Shown here: positions 47,785-57,638 of the stretch, piece after piece
Position numbering within the stretch: the first letter of the stretch is position 1
How the letters are laid out: every line of letters starts with the position of its first letter
NCBI RefSeq assembly: GCF_003026215.1
Contig: NZ_PYOC01000001.1
Span: 1,116,001-1,180,000, forward strand
Source of the DNA: Photobacterium indicum
GTDB taxonomy: Bacteria; Pseudomonadota; Gammaproteobacteria; Enterobacterales; Vibrionaceae
Reading direction: 5' to 3'
Length of the DNA: 64,000 bases
Translations under genes and position numbers: made by a program
Notes under the pieces: generated by a model
What the model saw: the letters and a program-made list of their open reading frames with translations, nothing else
What the model was told of the DNA's origin: nothing
The model's database searches: none

Positions 47785-50706
47785 ATGATGTTAAGTAGTA
47801 AATATAAGCCTGCAAAGCAACTTTTTCTGTTGATGTTAGTGCTGTTGAGTCAATCGGTATTTGGCTCTGAGAAAAGCAGCTCAATGTTGTTTAGTCAGGA
47901 AAAAACACTAATTATTAGCGCTAATTTTGATGCCGGCAGTGTCAGCATTCTTGATCGAAAAACGGGTGCGCTGGTCAATGAATCAACCATTGGTCGAGAC
48001 ATTCGACGCATTGCGTTGACCAATGATGGCAAATTGTTATTGGCGACTGATTATTTAAATGATCAGGTTGTTCTTCTTGATGCTAAAACATTACAAACTA
48101 AACAAGTAACAGCTGTACCTTCCCGTCCTTTTGGGGTGGTATTTGATGCGTTGAACCAGCAATTTTATGTAACCAGTTTTGAACGCGATAAATTGTTAGT
48201 CATTAATCGACAGGGAGAGATCACGCAAACGCTTGAGACTGCATCAACACCTCGTGGCCTTGCTCTGACGGATGATGGTCGCCTGCTGGTGACGCATTCG
48301 CTGTCTGGTCAGGTTTCTATTTATGATATAACCAAGAAACAGCCTAAATTGACTAAAACGATTCAATTAGTGGATAGTGAGGCCGACTCGGTTAAAACAA
48401 ACCCTCAGGGCAAACCTCGTTTACTGGATAACATTGTAATTTCTCCTGACGGTACTCAGGCTTGGTTACCTCATGTCTTGTGGTCGTTCGGGCATGACTT
48501 TCAGTTTCAGTCGACAGTCTTTCCAACGATTTCTCTTTTAGACCTAACGTTTGGCGATGAGCATGAAATTATTGATGAGCGTAAGCAGTTATTTAAGCAA
48601 ATTAATATAATAGAAAGTGGCAACCGAGTACGTATTGTCTCTAACCCACATGATGGCGCCTTTACCGATGATGGTAAAAAGGCCATTTTCACCCTTGCTG
48701 GCTCAGAAGACCTGATGGTGTTTGATTTATCGCGCCAAGGTAAGAAGAACAAAAAACGTCACCGTCGGAAGAAGTTTCAAGGTGGGGTTAAAGCAACTCA
48801 AATATACCGTAATGTTCCCGGCAATAACCCAAGAGGTCTATTGATTAATGGACGAGAGCTTTATGTACAAAACGCGATGTCATTAGACATTGCTAAGTTT
48901 GATACTGGGGCGGTGGGCCCATTTGCCAAAGTGAAATTAACGCAAGCCAATTTTGCTGATTTGGTAAAGGCAGATCCACTACCGAAGCAACTGCGTGAAG
49001 GTAAAACATTATTTAACAGTGCCAATATTGCAGATTCTCCGAACTTCCCTATGGCGGGTGACTTTTGGATGAGCTGTAATTCTTGTCATTTGGATGGCTT
49101 TAATTTTACTAATCGCCAGTTAATGGAAGATGGTAAAAAAGATCGGTTTAGCAACGCGGTGACGGGTCACGTCGATGTCAGAAAGATGATTGCAGGTGAT
49201 GTCATTGGTGCATATATCGACATTATTCAAAAGACACAGGGCGGAATGGGCGGTGATCCAAGAGAGGATGCTTTACCTCTTATCAGCGTAGAAAGCCCGC
49301 CACTAGAAGCGGCGAAAATGATGTCTGCATTGAATGAGTATGTTCGGGCTCCTGAAAACTTACCTTATCTTTCAACATGGCTTCGACTTGATGATAAAAA
49401 ACGTTATACACACCCTGATGAATGGGTGAACTCGGCAGAGTGTGCTGATTGTCATACTACCATTTATGACCAGTGGGCAGATTCTAACCATGGTATGAAC
49501 ATGGATCATCCGTACTATCGGTTCCAAGAAGATGTTGCTGCACAAAGCGAAGGGGAAGAGTTTCGGGTACTTTGCCGAGGTTGCCATGCACCGCAAATGG
49601 TGATTAACAACGATACGAAAGCGTTGTCAGGTTTTGGCGATATGTACAGTAAAGGTGGACAAGATTTAAAAGAAGCATTCGCACATGGAAAATCTGTGAG
49701 TGAACGTGGAACAGGCTGTGTTTTCTGTCATCGGGTAACCAAAGCTGAAAATGCTGGTGGTAATACAGATATGACCGTTAACATTAAAGATCGCGAGAGT
49801 TATGTCTTTGAAGATGCAAAGAATAGCATGCTGAAATGGTTGTCTGAAAAACAGATTAATGCACTTCCAGCGAAGCATAAAGCATCGTATTCAAATCCTG
49901 ATTTGTACCAGAGTTCGTTATACTGCGCGACATGCCATAATGAATTTACAACAGGTCAGGGGGCAAATGTTAACGACAACTTTGGTGAGTGGCTGGCATC
50001 ACCTTTTAATGCACCCGATGATCCGAAGAAAAATAAAACCTGTATCGATTGCCACATGACCCAAGATGTAACTGATTTCGATAATCGCGTTGGTGGTCAA
50101 TCAACAAATGATGGACCAGTAAAATCGAACTTACGTTCACATCACCTAGTAGGAGGGAACTATTACTTCACTGGGATGCGCAATCCAGAACACAAGAAAA
50201 TGAGTATCGACATACTTAAAACGGCATTAACCCTTTCAGTAGACAAAGATGGTAATCAACTTGTCGCTAATGTCACCAATGTTAACTCTGGGCATGACAT
50301 GCCGGGTGGGGCAAGGCGACAGGTTTGGCTGGAAGTTATCGCGACTGATGTAAATGGCAAAATCGTATATACCAGTGGTGTGATGAAAGATGGCTATATA
50401 CCGAAAGATGCGCGTAAATTCATTAAAGTCGGTGTAGATAAAGACGGCAAACCTGTCGGCCTACGTTTTTGGCGCTATGTGAAAATTGGTAAAGATACGA
50501 GAATTAAGTCGGGTGAAACGCGTAGCGAGCGCTTTGAATTACCGCAAGACATTCAATATCCCATCACTGTGTCAACGCGTGTTCTTTATCAAGTCTTTGC
50601 AAAGGGGCTTACAGAGAAGGTGCGTAATGCATATCCAGATGAAAATATTCCTGATCCAGAAGTGATCGAGTTGGAAAAAGTTGTGAAAACGTATAATCAA
50701 AACTGA
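47785..50706 (+). CDS. Beta-propeller/hexahaem c-type cytochrome
   Basis: The 973-residue exported protein (signal peptide ending near 'SQSVFGS') has an N-terminal YVTN-like beta-propeller (about 45-350: 'VSILDRKTGALVNES', 'GRLLVTHSLSGQVSIYD', 'NIVISPDGTQAW'). Six CxxCH haem-binding motifs follow: CNSCH, CADCH, CRGCH, CVFCH, CATCH and CIDCH. The first lies in a MauG/cytochrome-peroxidase-like region and the other five in a cytochrome c554-like region. A beta-sandwich tail follows. It could accept electrons from Fe2+ in the periplasm for the FTR1 system. ATG 47785 is preferred (GGATAGGCGA upstream); GTG 47773 is possible. Confidence 0.82.
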   Translation: MMLSSKYKPAKQLFLLMLVLLSQSVFGSEKSSSMLFSQEKTLIISANFDAGSVSILDRKTGALVNESTIGRDIRRIALTNDGKLLLATDYLNDQVVLLDAKTLQTKQVTAVPSRPFGVVFDALNQQFYVTSFERDKLLVINRQGEITQTLETASTPRGLALTDDGRLLVTHSLSGQVSIYDITKKQPKLTKTIQLVDSEADSVKTNPQGKPRLLDNIVISPDGTQAWLPHVLWSFGHDFQFQSTVFPTISLLDLTFGDEHEIIDERKQLFKQINIIESGNRVRIVSNPHDGAFTDDGKKAIFTLAGSEDLMVFDLSRQGKKNKKRHRRKKFQGGVKATQIYRNVPGNNPRGLLINGRELYVQNAMSLDIAKFDTGAVGPFAKVKLTQANFADLVKADPLPKQLREGKTLFNSANIADSPNFPMAGDFWMSCNSCHLDGFNFTNRQLMEDGKKDRFSNAVTGHVDVRKMIAGDVIGAYIDIIQKTQGGMGGDPREDALPLISVESPPLEAAKMMSALNEYVRAPENLPYLSTWLRLDDKKRYTHPDEWVNSAECADCHTTIYDQWADSNHGMNMDHPYYRFQEDVAAQSEGEEFRVLCRGCHAPQMVINNDTKALSGFGDMYSKGGQDLKEAFAHGKSVSERGTGCVFCHRVTKAENAGGNTDMTVNIKDRESYVFEDAKNSMLKWLSEKQINALPAKHKASYSNPDLYQSSLYCATCHNEFTTGQGANVNDNFGEWLASPFNAPDDPKKNKTCIDCHMTQDVTDFDNRVGGQSTNDGPVKSNLRSHHLVGGNYYFTGMRNPEHKKMSIDILKTALTLSVDKDGNQLVANVTNVNSGHDMPGGARRQVWLEVIATDVNGKIVYTSGVMKDGYIPKDARKFIKVGVDKDGKPVGLRFWRYVKIGKDTRIKSGETRSERFELPQDIQYPITVSTRVLYQVFAKGLTEKVRNAYPDENIPDPEVIELEKVVKTYNQN

Positions 50707-51040
50707 TCAGTTAGGGATGATATGATCAGTTGAACGAACGTTGTTAATGTTAAAAGCCGAGTATATTCAATATACTCGGCTTTTTTATCACGTATGAACA
50801 AGTTATAGTCGATTGTATGACTCGACCAAGTCGAACAGCGCACGACCACGAGTGGACTTTCATCTCCAGCAAGCTTTTGTCCCATTGTGTTTCAATGTAA
50901 TTACTCAGTAGCAGGAGACGGAAGCCAGTTTGGTATACTATTTTTTATAGACAAGTACCTATCAATTTCAGGTATCACCAGAAATAATTAGCAGATAGAA
51001 CCAGAATTGGTTATTCAAAGTTAAAAAGGAAGTTTAATAA
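50707..51040. other. 334-base gap with terminator
   Basis: It contains a GATCAGTT direct repeat pair (about 50706-50731), the terminator described separately, and the presumed promoter and RBS (AAAAAGGAAG) of the phospholipase D-like gene. Nothing else is seen. Confidence 0.6.
50753..50786 (+). terminator. Terminator of the iron cluster
   Basis: Perfect 13-bp stem AAAGCCGAGTATA / TATACTCGGCTTT with loop ttcaa, followed by TTTT. It is a strong end for the multihaem cytochrome transcript. Confidence 0.92.
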
Positions 51041-52573
51041 ATGTCAGTGTTCCAACGTATTAATATAACGATGTTTTTAGTCGCTATTCTCACTGGCTGC
51101 GCATCACTACCCGAAGAGGTTAATCATCCTAATGAGCCTGTAGTCACGCCATTAACGAGTACATTGGCTGAGTTGAGTGACTCTTATCGGCTTCAACAGC
51201 CTACACAAGAAACGAGTGCGGTTCTGCTGCAAGATACAGGCTGGGACGCATTGGCTCAGCGGTTGGCATTAATCGAAACTGCCGAACATAGTATCGATAT
51301 TCAGTATTACATATGGAATTCGGATGCTTCGGGTCACTACCTAGCAAACCGTTTAATAGCGGCTGCAGATCGTGGTGTTAAAGTCCGAGTGATGCTGGAT
51401 GATATCAATCTTAATGAACGAGAAGATCTGCTTGTCACTCTTGATTCTCACCCTCAAATAGAGATCCGCATATTCAATCCGATTCCAACCCGTCGTGGCG
51501 TCACAAAGTGGCTAAATTTCTTAGGTGATTTTTCTCGTCTAAACCGCCGCATGCACAATAAATCATTTACCGTTGATGGTGCTTTTTCCATTGTTGGTGG
51601 GCGTAATATAGGTGATGAATATTTTGACCTTTCTGATGAAATCAATTTTCGTGACCGCGATGTATTGGTAATGGGCTCGGTAGTTACCGATATTCAAGTT
51701 AGTTTTGGAGAATACTGGGACAGCCGTTGGTCTTACCCAGTCGATTTACTGGGAGGTGAAGTCGCACCATATAAGCCAGTGTTAGATGCGATTTCCGCGC
51801 CTAGTTACAATAATTATCCCGCTTTGCCTGAAGGAAGTAAGACTGCCAATCGATTCTTAAAAGATTTAGTGGGTGAGATGACTTGGGTTCAAGCTCGTTT
51901 TGTTTCTGACCGACCAGTGCCTGTCGATGAAGATAACACCAGTGAACCGAAGGCGACGGCCAGAGTATTGGCTGAATTGGCTCGTGAATCTGAGCAAGAA
52001 ATATTATTGGAATCTGCATATCTCATATTTGATGATCGTCAATTAGAAGAGGTGCAGGAATTGACCAGCAACGGAGTGCAGATAAAAGCATTGACTAATT
52101 CAATGGTTTCGAATGACCTAGTTACTAACCACTCAGGCTACGCAGGTCGACGTCAGGACATGCTTGAACATGGCATACAGTTGTTTGAGTTGAAACCAGA
52201 CACGAGTTTATGCGAAGAGTCTACTCGAGACTTATCCAAATGCGCCCCGACCTTAGCTTATGGTCTTCATGCTAAGTCTGCTGTTTTTGATAGACGAGTG
52301 GCTAGCATCGGCTCTTTTAACTTCAACTTACGTTCAACCTACCTCAATACCGAGTCTATTCTAGTCATTGAAAACCAAAGTGTGGCTGAAAGTCTTGCTG
52401 ATGATATAGAGCAGGCGATGAACGAGGATAATAGCTGGCGTTTGAGGTTACAAGAAGGCGAAGTCCGTTGGTATTCCGGTCAAAAAAGTTGGGAAAGCGA
52501 ACCTGAGACAGGCCGATGGGAGCGATTTCAATCACGTTTTTTACAGTTATTGCCAATAGAGAAGTACCTGTGA
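51041..52573 (+). CDS. Phospholipase D-superfamily lipoprotein, ClsC-like cardiolipin synthase
   Basis: The 510-residue protein has a lipobox ('AILTGCASLP', Cys20) with Ala after the Cys, so it probably stays in the outer membrane inner leaflet. Two HKD motifs are clear: 'MHNKSFTVDGAFSIVGGRN' and 'LHAKSAVFDRRVASIGSFNFN'. ClsC-type enzymes make cardiolipin from phosphatidylglycerol and phosphatidylethanolamine. The blocks 'SIDIQYYIWNSDASGHYLANRL' and 'EILLESAYLIFDD' fit the family. A monocistronic unit with a good RBS. Confidence 0.87.
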   Translation: MSVFQRINITMFLVAILTGCASLPEEVNHPNEPVVTPLTSTLAELSDSYRLQQPTQETSAVLLQDTGWDALAQRLALIETAEHSIDIQYYIWNSDASGHYLANRLIAAADRGVKVRVMLDDINLNEREDLLVTLDSHPQIEIRIFNPIPTRRGVTKWLNFLGDFSRLNRRMHNKSFTVDGAFSIVGGRNIGDEYFDLSDEINFRDRDVLVMGSVVTDIQVSFGEYWDSRWSYPVDLLGGEVAPYKPVLDAISAPSYNNYPALPEGSKTANRFLKDLVGEMTWVQARFVSDRPVPVDEDNTSEPKATARVLAELARESEQEILLESAYLIFDDRQLEEVQELTSNGVQIKALTNSMVSNDLVTNHSGYAGRRQDMLEHGIQLFELKPDTSLCEESTRDLSKCAPTLAYGLHAKSAVFDRRVASIGSFNFNLRSTYLNTESILVIENQSVAESLADDIEQAMNEDNSWRLRLQEGEVRWYSGQKSWESEPETGRWERFQSRFLQLLPIEKYL

Positions 52574-52753
52574 AGTAAGCTAACTCGTAAAGGTACTGTC
52601 AATGCTAGGTACACAATTAAGCGGTTTTTTCATACCTGAAATAATTCATTCGTTGCTAATTGAGTAAAATCAGTAATACATTCAATTAGAGGGGGCTGTG
52701 TATGGCGATAAGCGATAACATACCCCTACCTCTTTTCGGGAATTAAAATATCA

Positions 52754-53845
52754 TTAATAGTTAATGTATTTTTTTGTTGGCGCCAGTTCGTCATATCTCT
52801 CGATATAAGCATCAGAGAAATCGTTCATTTCTGCATAAAAATTGGTTCTATCTTTGCCTGGCAGCATATAAAAACCATGAGAGTGCGCTTCATAAACATG
52901 TAAATCAGCGTGTGAGCCAGCATCACGGATTGCTCGGTGCAGTAATACGGTATCACTCAGCATTAAATCACGCGTTCCAGCAACCAAGATGCTTGGTGGA
53001 AAGCCTGTAAAGTCACCATAAATTGGTGAAAGGTAAGGGCTTGTTGGATCTAAGTCCCCCACATATTGCTCTACTGACGCTTCGATTAACCCATCCCAAG
53101 TCCCTAGCAAAGCATCAATCCCATCATTAACAAATCGGCTATCCGGTTTTTTTAAAACATCAGCTGCTGGTGTACCAATGAATAGCGCAGCTGGCATTGG
53201 CATGCCGAGATCTTTCATGCGTAATGTTGCAGCTGTGGTTAAGTTTCCTCCGGCAGATGTGCCGCCCATCATGATAGAGCCCGCCTGACGCTTATTAATA
53301 AGCGCATTCCAAACCGTGATAATATCATTGAGTGCGGCTGGTGCTGGATGAACAGGTGCTTTTCGGTAATTAACAGAGATTACAAGCATTTGTAACTTAT
53401 ACGCTATAACTGCCGCTTCACGAAGTAGTGCATCACCTCCACCATAAATCCATGCGCCACCATGAATATGAAGGAACAGATTATTCGCATTTTTCTCTGA
53501 TATTTTAAAAGGCGTTAGGGTATAAACTTCAACCCCATCAATCTTGTCCACTGTGTACTTTACATTTAAGTCTTTCGCAGCTTGACGGCCTTGCACTTCT
53601 GTAGGGTAATTAAATTTTGATATGTGTATTTCCCACTCTGCATCTGTGCTTGGTATCGTTATCGCTTTCACCGATTCACTGTTTAATGGTGCCGGTAAAA
53701 CAGTCAAAGTGTGCTGCACTGTTTGTGAAGCATGTACAGGAATTGGTAACGATTTTTCATTCACTTTTAATGGGTTTTGTGCGCTTGCCAATATCGATAA
53801 CGGAGTAAGTGCGATAAGTGCCAGGATTAGTTTTATCTTTTTCAT
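52754..53845 (-). CDS. Exported alpha/beta hydrolase (HSL/acetyl-esterase family)
   Basis: The 363-residue protein has a signal peptide (MKKIKLILALIALTPLSILASA). The hormone-sensitive-lipase oxyanion motif is 'LHIHGGAWIYGG', the nucleophile elbow 'MMGGTSAGGNL' (GTSAG), and the acid and His are in 'VAGTRDLMLSD' and 'EAHSHGFYML'. It should hydrolyse short acyl esters in the periplasm or outside. RBS AAAGGTG. A LysR regulator on the same strand lies upstream at 54025-54957, in front of its promoter. Confidence 0.88.
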   Translation of the reverse strand: MKKIKLILALIALTPLSILASAQNPLKVNEKSLPIPVHASQTVQHTLTVLPAPLNSESVKAITIPSTDAEWEIHISKFNYPTEVQGRQAAKDLNVKYTVDKIDGVEVYTLTPFKISEKNANNLFLHIHGGAWIYGGGDALLREAAVIAYKLQMLVISVNYRKAPVHPAPAALNDIITVWNALINKRQAGSIMMGGTSAGGNLTTAATLRMKDLGMPMPAALFIGTPAADVLKKPDSRFVNDGIDALLGTWDGLIEASVEQYVGDLDPTSPYLSPIYGDFTGFPPSILVAGTRDLMLSDTVLLHRAIRDAGSHADLHVYEAHSHGFYMLPGKDRTNFYAEMNDFSDAYIERYDELAPTKKYINY

Positions 53846-54024
53846 GTTTCACCTTTAATAGCTTACTTGGGTTGCGATTAGGGATAACGTGAATCACCTG
53901 CTATCGCGTCGATAGAGGCATTATGGTGAAACCATTAAGTTTTCATATGAATTGGAGAAATTCATATTTGCACTATCAACTCAATCAAGTTTGAGGCGCT
54001 GCTAAATATCCAGAATAGATGGAC

Positions 54025-54957
54025 TTACTGTTCTGGCTGAGTTAGGCCATCAAAAAATGTTTGCATAGTTTGATGTAACAGTTGGTTCAGTGCGAAGCCT
54101 CTCTTGGTTTGAAGGTAGCCCCCATTTACTTGAATACTACGCACTTCTTTCGGTAGTAGAGGAAGAGGGTAAGTTGCCACTTCAGCATCAAGAGTAGTCA
54201 TATAACTGCTACCAAATAAGATGGCATCTGAATGCTTTAACTGGTTCAGTAGAACTCTAGTGCTATGAGTAACCAGAGATAATGTTGCTTGATATCCTTT
54301 CGCAAGGTAGATCTCTTCAATCGGAGAACGCTTGGTGTTCACGCCATCGATGATCAGTCGTGCTAATGGTAAATGATAAATGTCTTCCCAATCACTGCTG
54401 TGAGAAAGCACCGGATGATCTTGCCTAGCAACAAGGCAGAGATCGATGTCTTGCAGTTTGTGTTGATAGATCTCTTGCGGAAGAGGGAATGCTGAAAAAT
54501 GGACCATATAATCAACATGGCCATTAAGCATCTCAGCCAAGGTTTCTCCTTGCCAGTAAATTAGCTTAAAATTGGCTTTTGGTAAGACGTCTTTAAGGGC
54601 AGAGTAAATCCCATCACCGTATAGTTCTAAAAAATAGATGTTCATTGCGATGGTAATTTCACCGTCAAACTGCAAAGGATTAAAGCTGTTGTAGGACTCC
54701 ATCACTTTCTTTACTGGATTGAGCATTTCATCGACTGCTTCAGCCAATTTTTCTGCTAATTCTGACGGCTCTACACCATGCGCCTTGCGAATAAAAAGCT
54801 GATCACCAAAGGTTTCACGCAACTTGGCTAATCCACGGCTGACACTGGTTTGTGAGATTCCCAATTTTTCTGCTGCGGCATGGGTATTGCCTGTTTCAAC
54901 GATGGCTTTGAGCACTCTCAACAAATTGAGATCCAGCTCGTTTAGGTTATTTTTCAT
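54025..54957 (-). CDS. LysR-family transcriptional regulator
   Basis: The 310-residue protein has the winged HTH 'NLLRVLKAIVETGNTHAAAEKLGISQTSVSRGLAKLRETFG' (residues about 10-50) and 'LFIRKAHGVEPSELA', then a LysR effector domain. ATG 54957 is chosen because AAGGATATCG precedes it; the 19-residue upstream extension is discarded. It is co-directional with the esterase gene, separated by 179 bases that could hold its target promoter. Confidence 0.88.
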   Translation of the reverse strand: MKNNLNELDLNLLRVLKAIVETGNTHAAAEKLGISQTSVSRGLAKLRETFGDQLFIRKAHGVEPSELAEKLAEAVDEMLNPVKKVMESYNSFNPLQFDGEITIAMNIYFLELYGDGIYSALKDVLPKANFKLIYWQGETLAEMLNGHVDYMVHFSAFPLPQEIYQHKLQDIDLCLVARQDHPVLSHSSDWEDIYHLPLARLIIDGVNTKRSPIEEIYLAKGYQATLSLVTHSTRVLLNQLKHSDAILFGSSYMTTLDAEVATYPLPLLPKEVRSIQVNGGYLQTKRGFALNQLLHQTMQTFFDGLTQPEQ

Positions 54958-55637
54958 CGATATCCTTATATAAAACTCCCTGTTTCTAAGATTCATTCTA
55001 CACAGATATTGCAAAAAGGACTTTCTCTAATTCATCGATTTTTGTCGGCGATACGAGTTTAATAAACGCAACAAGTGCACAGTCGCTTAACCGTTTCGTT
55101 TTCAATTTTATAGAAGGCCTTATTTTTGTTTAAACAAATTATGGGTGGCAGCTTATTACTTTCGACCGCGTTATTTGCGGTTACAGAGTAATATAATCTT
55201 TCGCTCAACTATGAGCCGCTCATGACTAATAATGGAGTAATAACGACGCTATCAGCGGCCAATGTTGATAAGGGCTAGGGCGTTGTGTATGGGGGGCTAG
55301 GCGCCTTTTCTAACAAACCAACGCGTTTATTTATGGTCATTTTAAAAAGGCGTCGAACGAAAGATTCATCGAATAGCCGCCTAGTATTCTTGAGGAAGAA
55401 GGTTTCTTCTAACCTCAAAGATTGAAGTTCTCCAATGGTCAAGACGAAGAAGTATACTTTCCTAGCTTTTTCCTAGAATTAGATTTTTTTTAGTAAAACG
55501 ACTTTTACCATACTTGAATAATTTTTCATGAGCGTAGAGCTGCCGTGTGTTTATACCAATCTAGACTGGTTTCTAATTATCCTTGCTGGTTTTTTATTAA
55601 TGAATAAGGATAATAGCGACTTCTGTTTGCTGTTTTA
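54958..55637. other. 680-base intergenic region with no recognised gene
   Basis: The longest gap in the window. It separates a LysR gene from the pseudouridine synthase gene; the two are divergent, so both promoters lie here. Only very short frames are present (for example 16 codons from the ATG at 55140). The sequence between 55240 and 55450 is less AT-rich than the rest, which could be decayed coding sequence, but no match was recognised. Confidence 0.5.
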
Positions 55638-56336
55638 ATGTTGTTTTTCATGCGTCTTGATAAATTTATTTGTAAAAGTACCGATCTAACCCGAACTGAA
55701 GCGATTCTGCTGATCAATGCGGGGAATGTCATTGTTAACAATGAAGTCGTTAGCAATGAGGCGACTCAGGTTCATGAAAACAATGACGTTCTGTTAGATG
55801 GGGAAAAGCTAATAGCACGTGCTTCACGTTATATTTTGATGCATAAACCCTTGAATACGATCTGTTCGAATATTGATGAGGTGTACCCGTCATTGTTTAA
55901 CTACATCGATGTGGAAAAAGCAGAAGATCTTCATATAGCAGGGCGTTTAGATGCAGACACCACAGGGTTAGTATTGATAACCGATGATGGTCGTTGGTCT
56001 TTTAATATTATTACGCCAAATAAACAATGCGAAAAAACGTACCGTGTTGGGTTGCGAAATCCAATTGCAGAAGATGCCGCCGAGAAGTTTGCACAGGGCG
56101 TGCAGTTACAAGGTGAGAAGCAACTTACATTCCCTGCGAAGCTCGATGTTGTTAGCTCTAACGAAGTGCTACTTACGATAACAGAGGGCAAGTTCCATCA
56201 AGTAAAGCGTATGTTTTCTACCATTGGTAATCGTGTTGTGACTTTACATAGAGAACAGATTGGCAATATCAAATTGGATGTTGACGTCGGGAAGTGGCGT
56301 TTCCTAACACCTGAAGAAATTGCTTATTTTAAGTAA
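55638..56336 (+). CDS. RsuA/RluB/RluE-type pseudouridine synthase
   Basis: The 232-residue protein has an S4 RNA-binding domain ('MRLDKFICKSTDLTRTEAILLINAGNVIVN', residues about 5-34) and a synthase domain with the catalytic Asp in 'IAGRLDADTTGLVLITDDG'. 'EGKFHQVKRMFSTIGNRVVTLHRE' completes the RsuA family signature. It isomerises a uridine in rRNA. A second in-frame ATG at 55650 gives the usual MRLDKF start and may be the real one. There is no clear RBS for either. Confidence 0.88.
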   Translation: MLFFMRLDKFICKSTDLTRTEAILLINAGNVIVNNEVVSNEATQVHENNDVLLDGEKLIARASRYILMHKPLNTICSNIDEVYPSLFNYIDVEKAEDLHIAGRLDADTTGLVLITDDGRWSFNIITPNKQCEKTYRVGLRNPIAEDAAEKFAQGVQLQGEKQLTFPAKLDVVSSNEVLLTITEGKFHQVKRMFSTIGNRVVTLHREQIGNIKLDVDVGKWRFLTPEEIAYFK

Positions 56337-56363
56337 GACGGAATGGGTATAAACGCAAGGCGA

Positions 56364-57488
56364 TTAAATTTGTACAAACGGCGGACAATTAAAAGCGGGC
56401 AAGCCAAAGCTTCGTAAGGCATCGATATAGCAATCGCGCTTTACTTTTCCTTCTGGAAATTCTGATGTTGATAGTTCGTCGTCAACCGCAATGTGATTAA
56501 AATAAATGGTTTGCGTTGCTGTATTATCTTGTAAACGACTCTGCCACTGTAAAACATCGAATAAAATATGAGAGCGGTGAACATGAATAGAAGCACTCAC
56601 CAGTGTTGCTGTTTGAATGTTGTATTTATTCAATAACGCTAAACTTAACCTGGCATTATCAATGGTGTTTGTCGCTTTATTTTCTTCGATAATTCTATCT
56701 TTATTCATTCCTTGTTCAACTAACCATGCTTTCATTGCAGAAGACTCTGTTCGTCCTGCCTTAGCTAACCCTCCTGTAACGATAATAAGAGCTTTCGGAT
56801 ATTTATTCGCCAGAGATAGCGTTAGTGTTAATCGCTTTAATAATGGTGCTGCGATTGATCCGTTGTCATTCAATAAATAACCCAAGGCGATAATGGCATG
56901 GTTAGACTGTGTCGTTTTATCTATCGCTTTTTTTGATGCTGTACATCGAGATAAACAATCCACTGGGTAACTTAGAATTACTTCTAATGTCGCGAGTAAT
57001 GTTTTTACTTGCAACGCGTGATGCGAATCTAACGCCTCGAGTTGACTCAGATAAGATGTCACTCTTTGATGCTCGTTTTGATGGTGCAGCCAAACAGAAA
57101 GGTAGGTTAAAGCCGTGACTTGATCTTGATGGTTTTGAGCCGTTAGCAAAACATGTTGGTAAGATTTTAGGGCAGAATGCATATCGCCACTAAACGTGTG
57201 CATGTTGGCTAAGGTGAAATGATGTTCAAAGCTAGAAGGTGACAGCGTGAGTGCTTCTTGTAGGTAAAAAACGACGGCTTCTAAGTTTGACACAAGCTGC
57301 CTATTTAAAGGGTATTGCAAGCGGTTTTTGCTATTAAACGCATCCAAAGCATACCGAGACAGTAAGTTAAGAGGAAGCTTCTCTGTTACATCCATTCTGA
57401 CCTTCCTTGTATTTTTCTTTTTAATCAAGAAGCTGCTACTGATAATGACTAGTGTGATGAGCTTGATGATGAATTGCAAGAAATCCAC
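56364..57488 (-). CDS. YdcF-like DUF218 membrane protein with TPR segment
   Basis: The 374-residue protein starts at GTG 57488 with AGGAG six bases upstream. A single N-terminal membrane helix (about residues 6-24) anchors it. Residues about 60-165 contain TPR-like helices. Residues about 195-350 form a DUF218/YdcF domain ('HAIIALGYLLNDNG', 'ALIIVTGGLAKAGRTESSAMKAWL', 'IIEENKATNTIDNARLSL', 'ATLVSASIHVHRSHILF'). Members are linked to envelope glycan biology. The exact reaction is not known to me. Confidence 0.8.
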   Translation of the reverse strand: MDFLQFIIKLITLVIISSSFLIKKKNTRKVRMDVTEKLPLNLLSRYALDAFNSKNRLQYPLNRQLVSNLEAVVFYLQEALTLSPSSFEHHFTLANMHTFSGDMHSALKSYQHVLLTAQNHQDQVTALTYLSVWLHHQNEHQRVTSYLSQLEALDSHHALQVKTLLATLEVILSYPVDCLSRCTASKKAIDKTTQSNHAIIALGYLLNDNGSIAAPLLKRLTLTLSLANKYPKALIIVTGGLAKAGRTESSAMKAWLVEQGMNKDRIIEENKATNTIDNARLSLALLNKYNIQTATLVSASIHVHRSHILFDVLQWQSRLQDNTATQTIYFNHIAVDDELSTSEFPEGKVKRDCYIDALRSFGLPAFNCPPFVQI

Positions 57489-57638
57489 ATCGCTACTCCT
57501 AAATTTCCTCAAGATAGTACAAAACCCTAAACAGGATATCAGGTGTGCTGCTTTGTCAGAATGAGCTATTTTTATAAGTAATCAGTATGAAATCATCTTT
57601 TACATTTTTAACATGTGCAATGCATAAAGGAGCGAACA

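Noticed and set aside
55280-55340. Integron attC/VCR-like sequence (TAACAAACCAACGCG)
   Set aside because: Only a short similarity to Vibrio repeat ends, with a single copy and no matching partner site, gene cassette or integrase.
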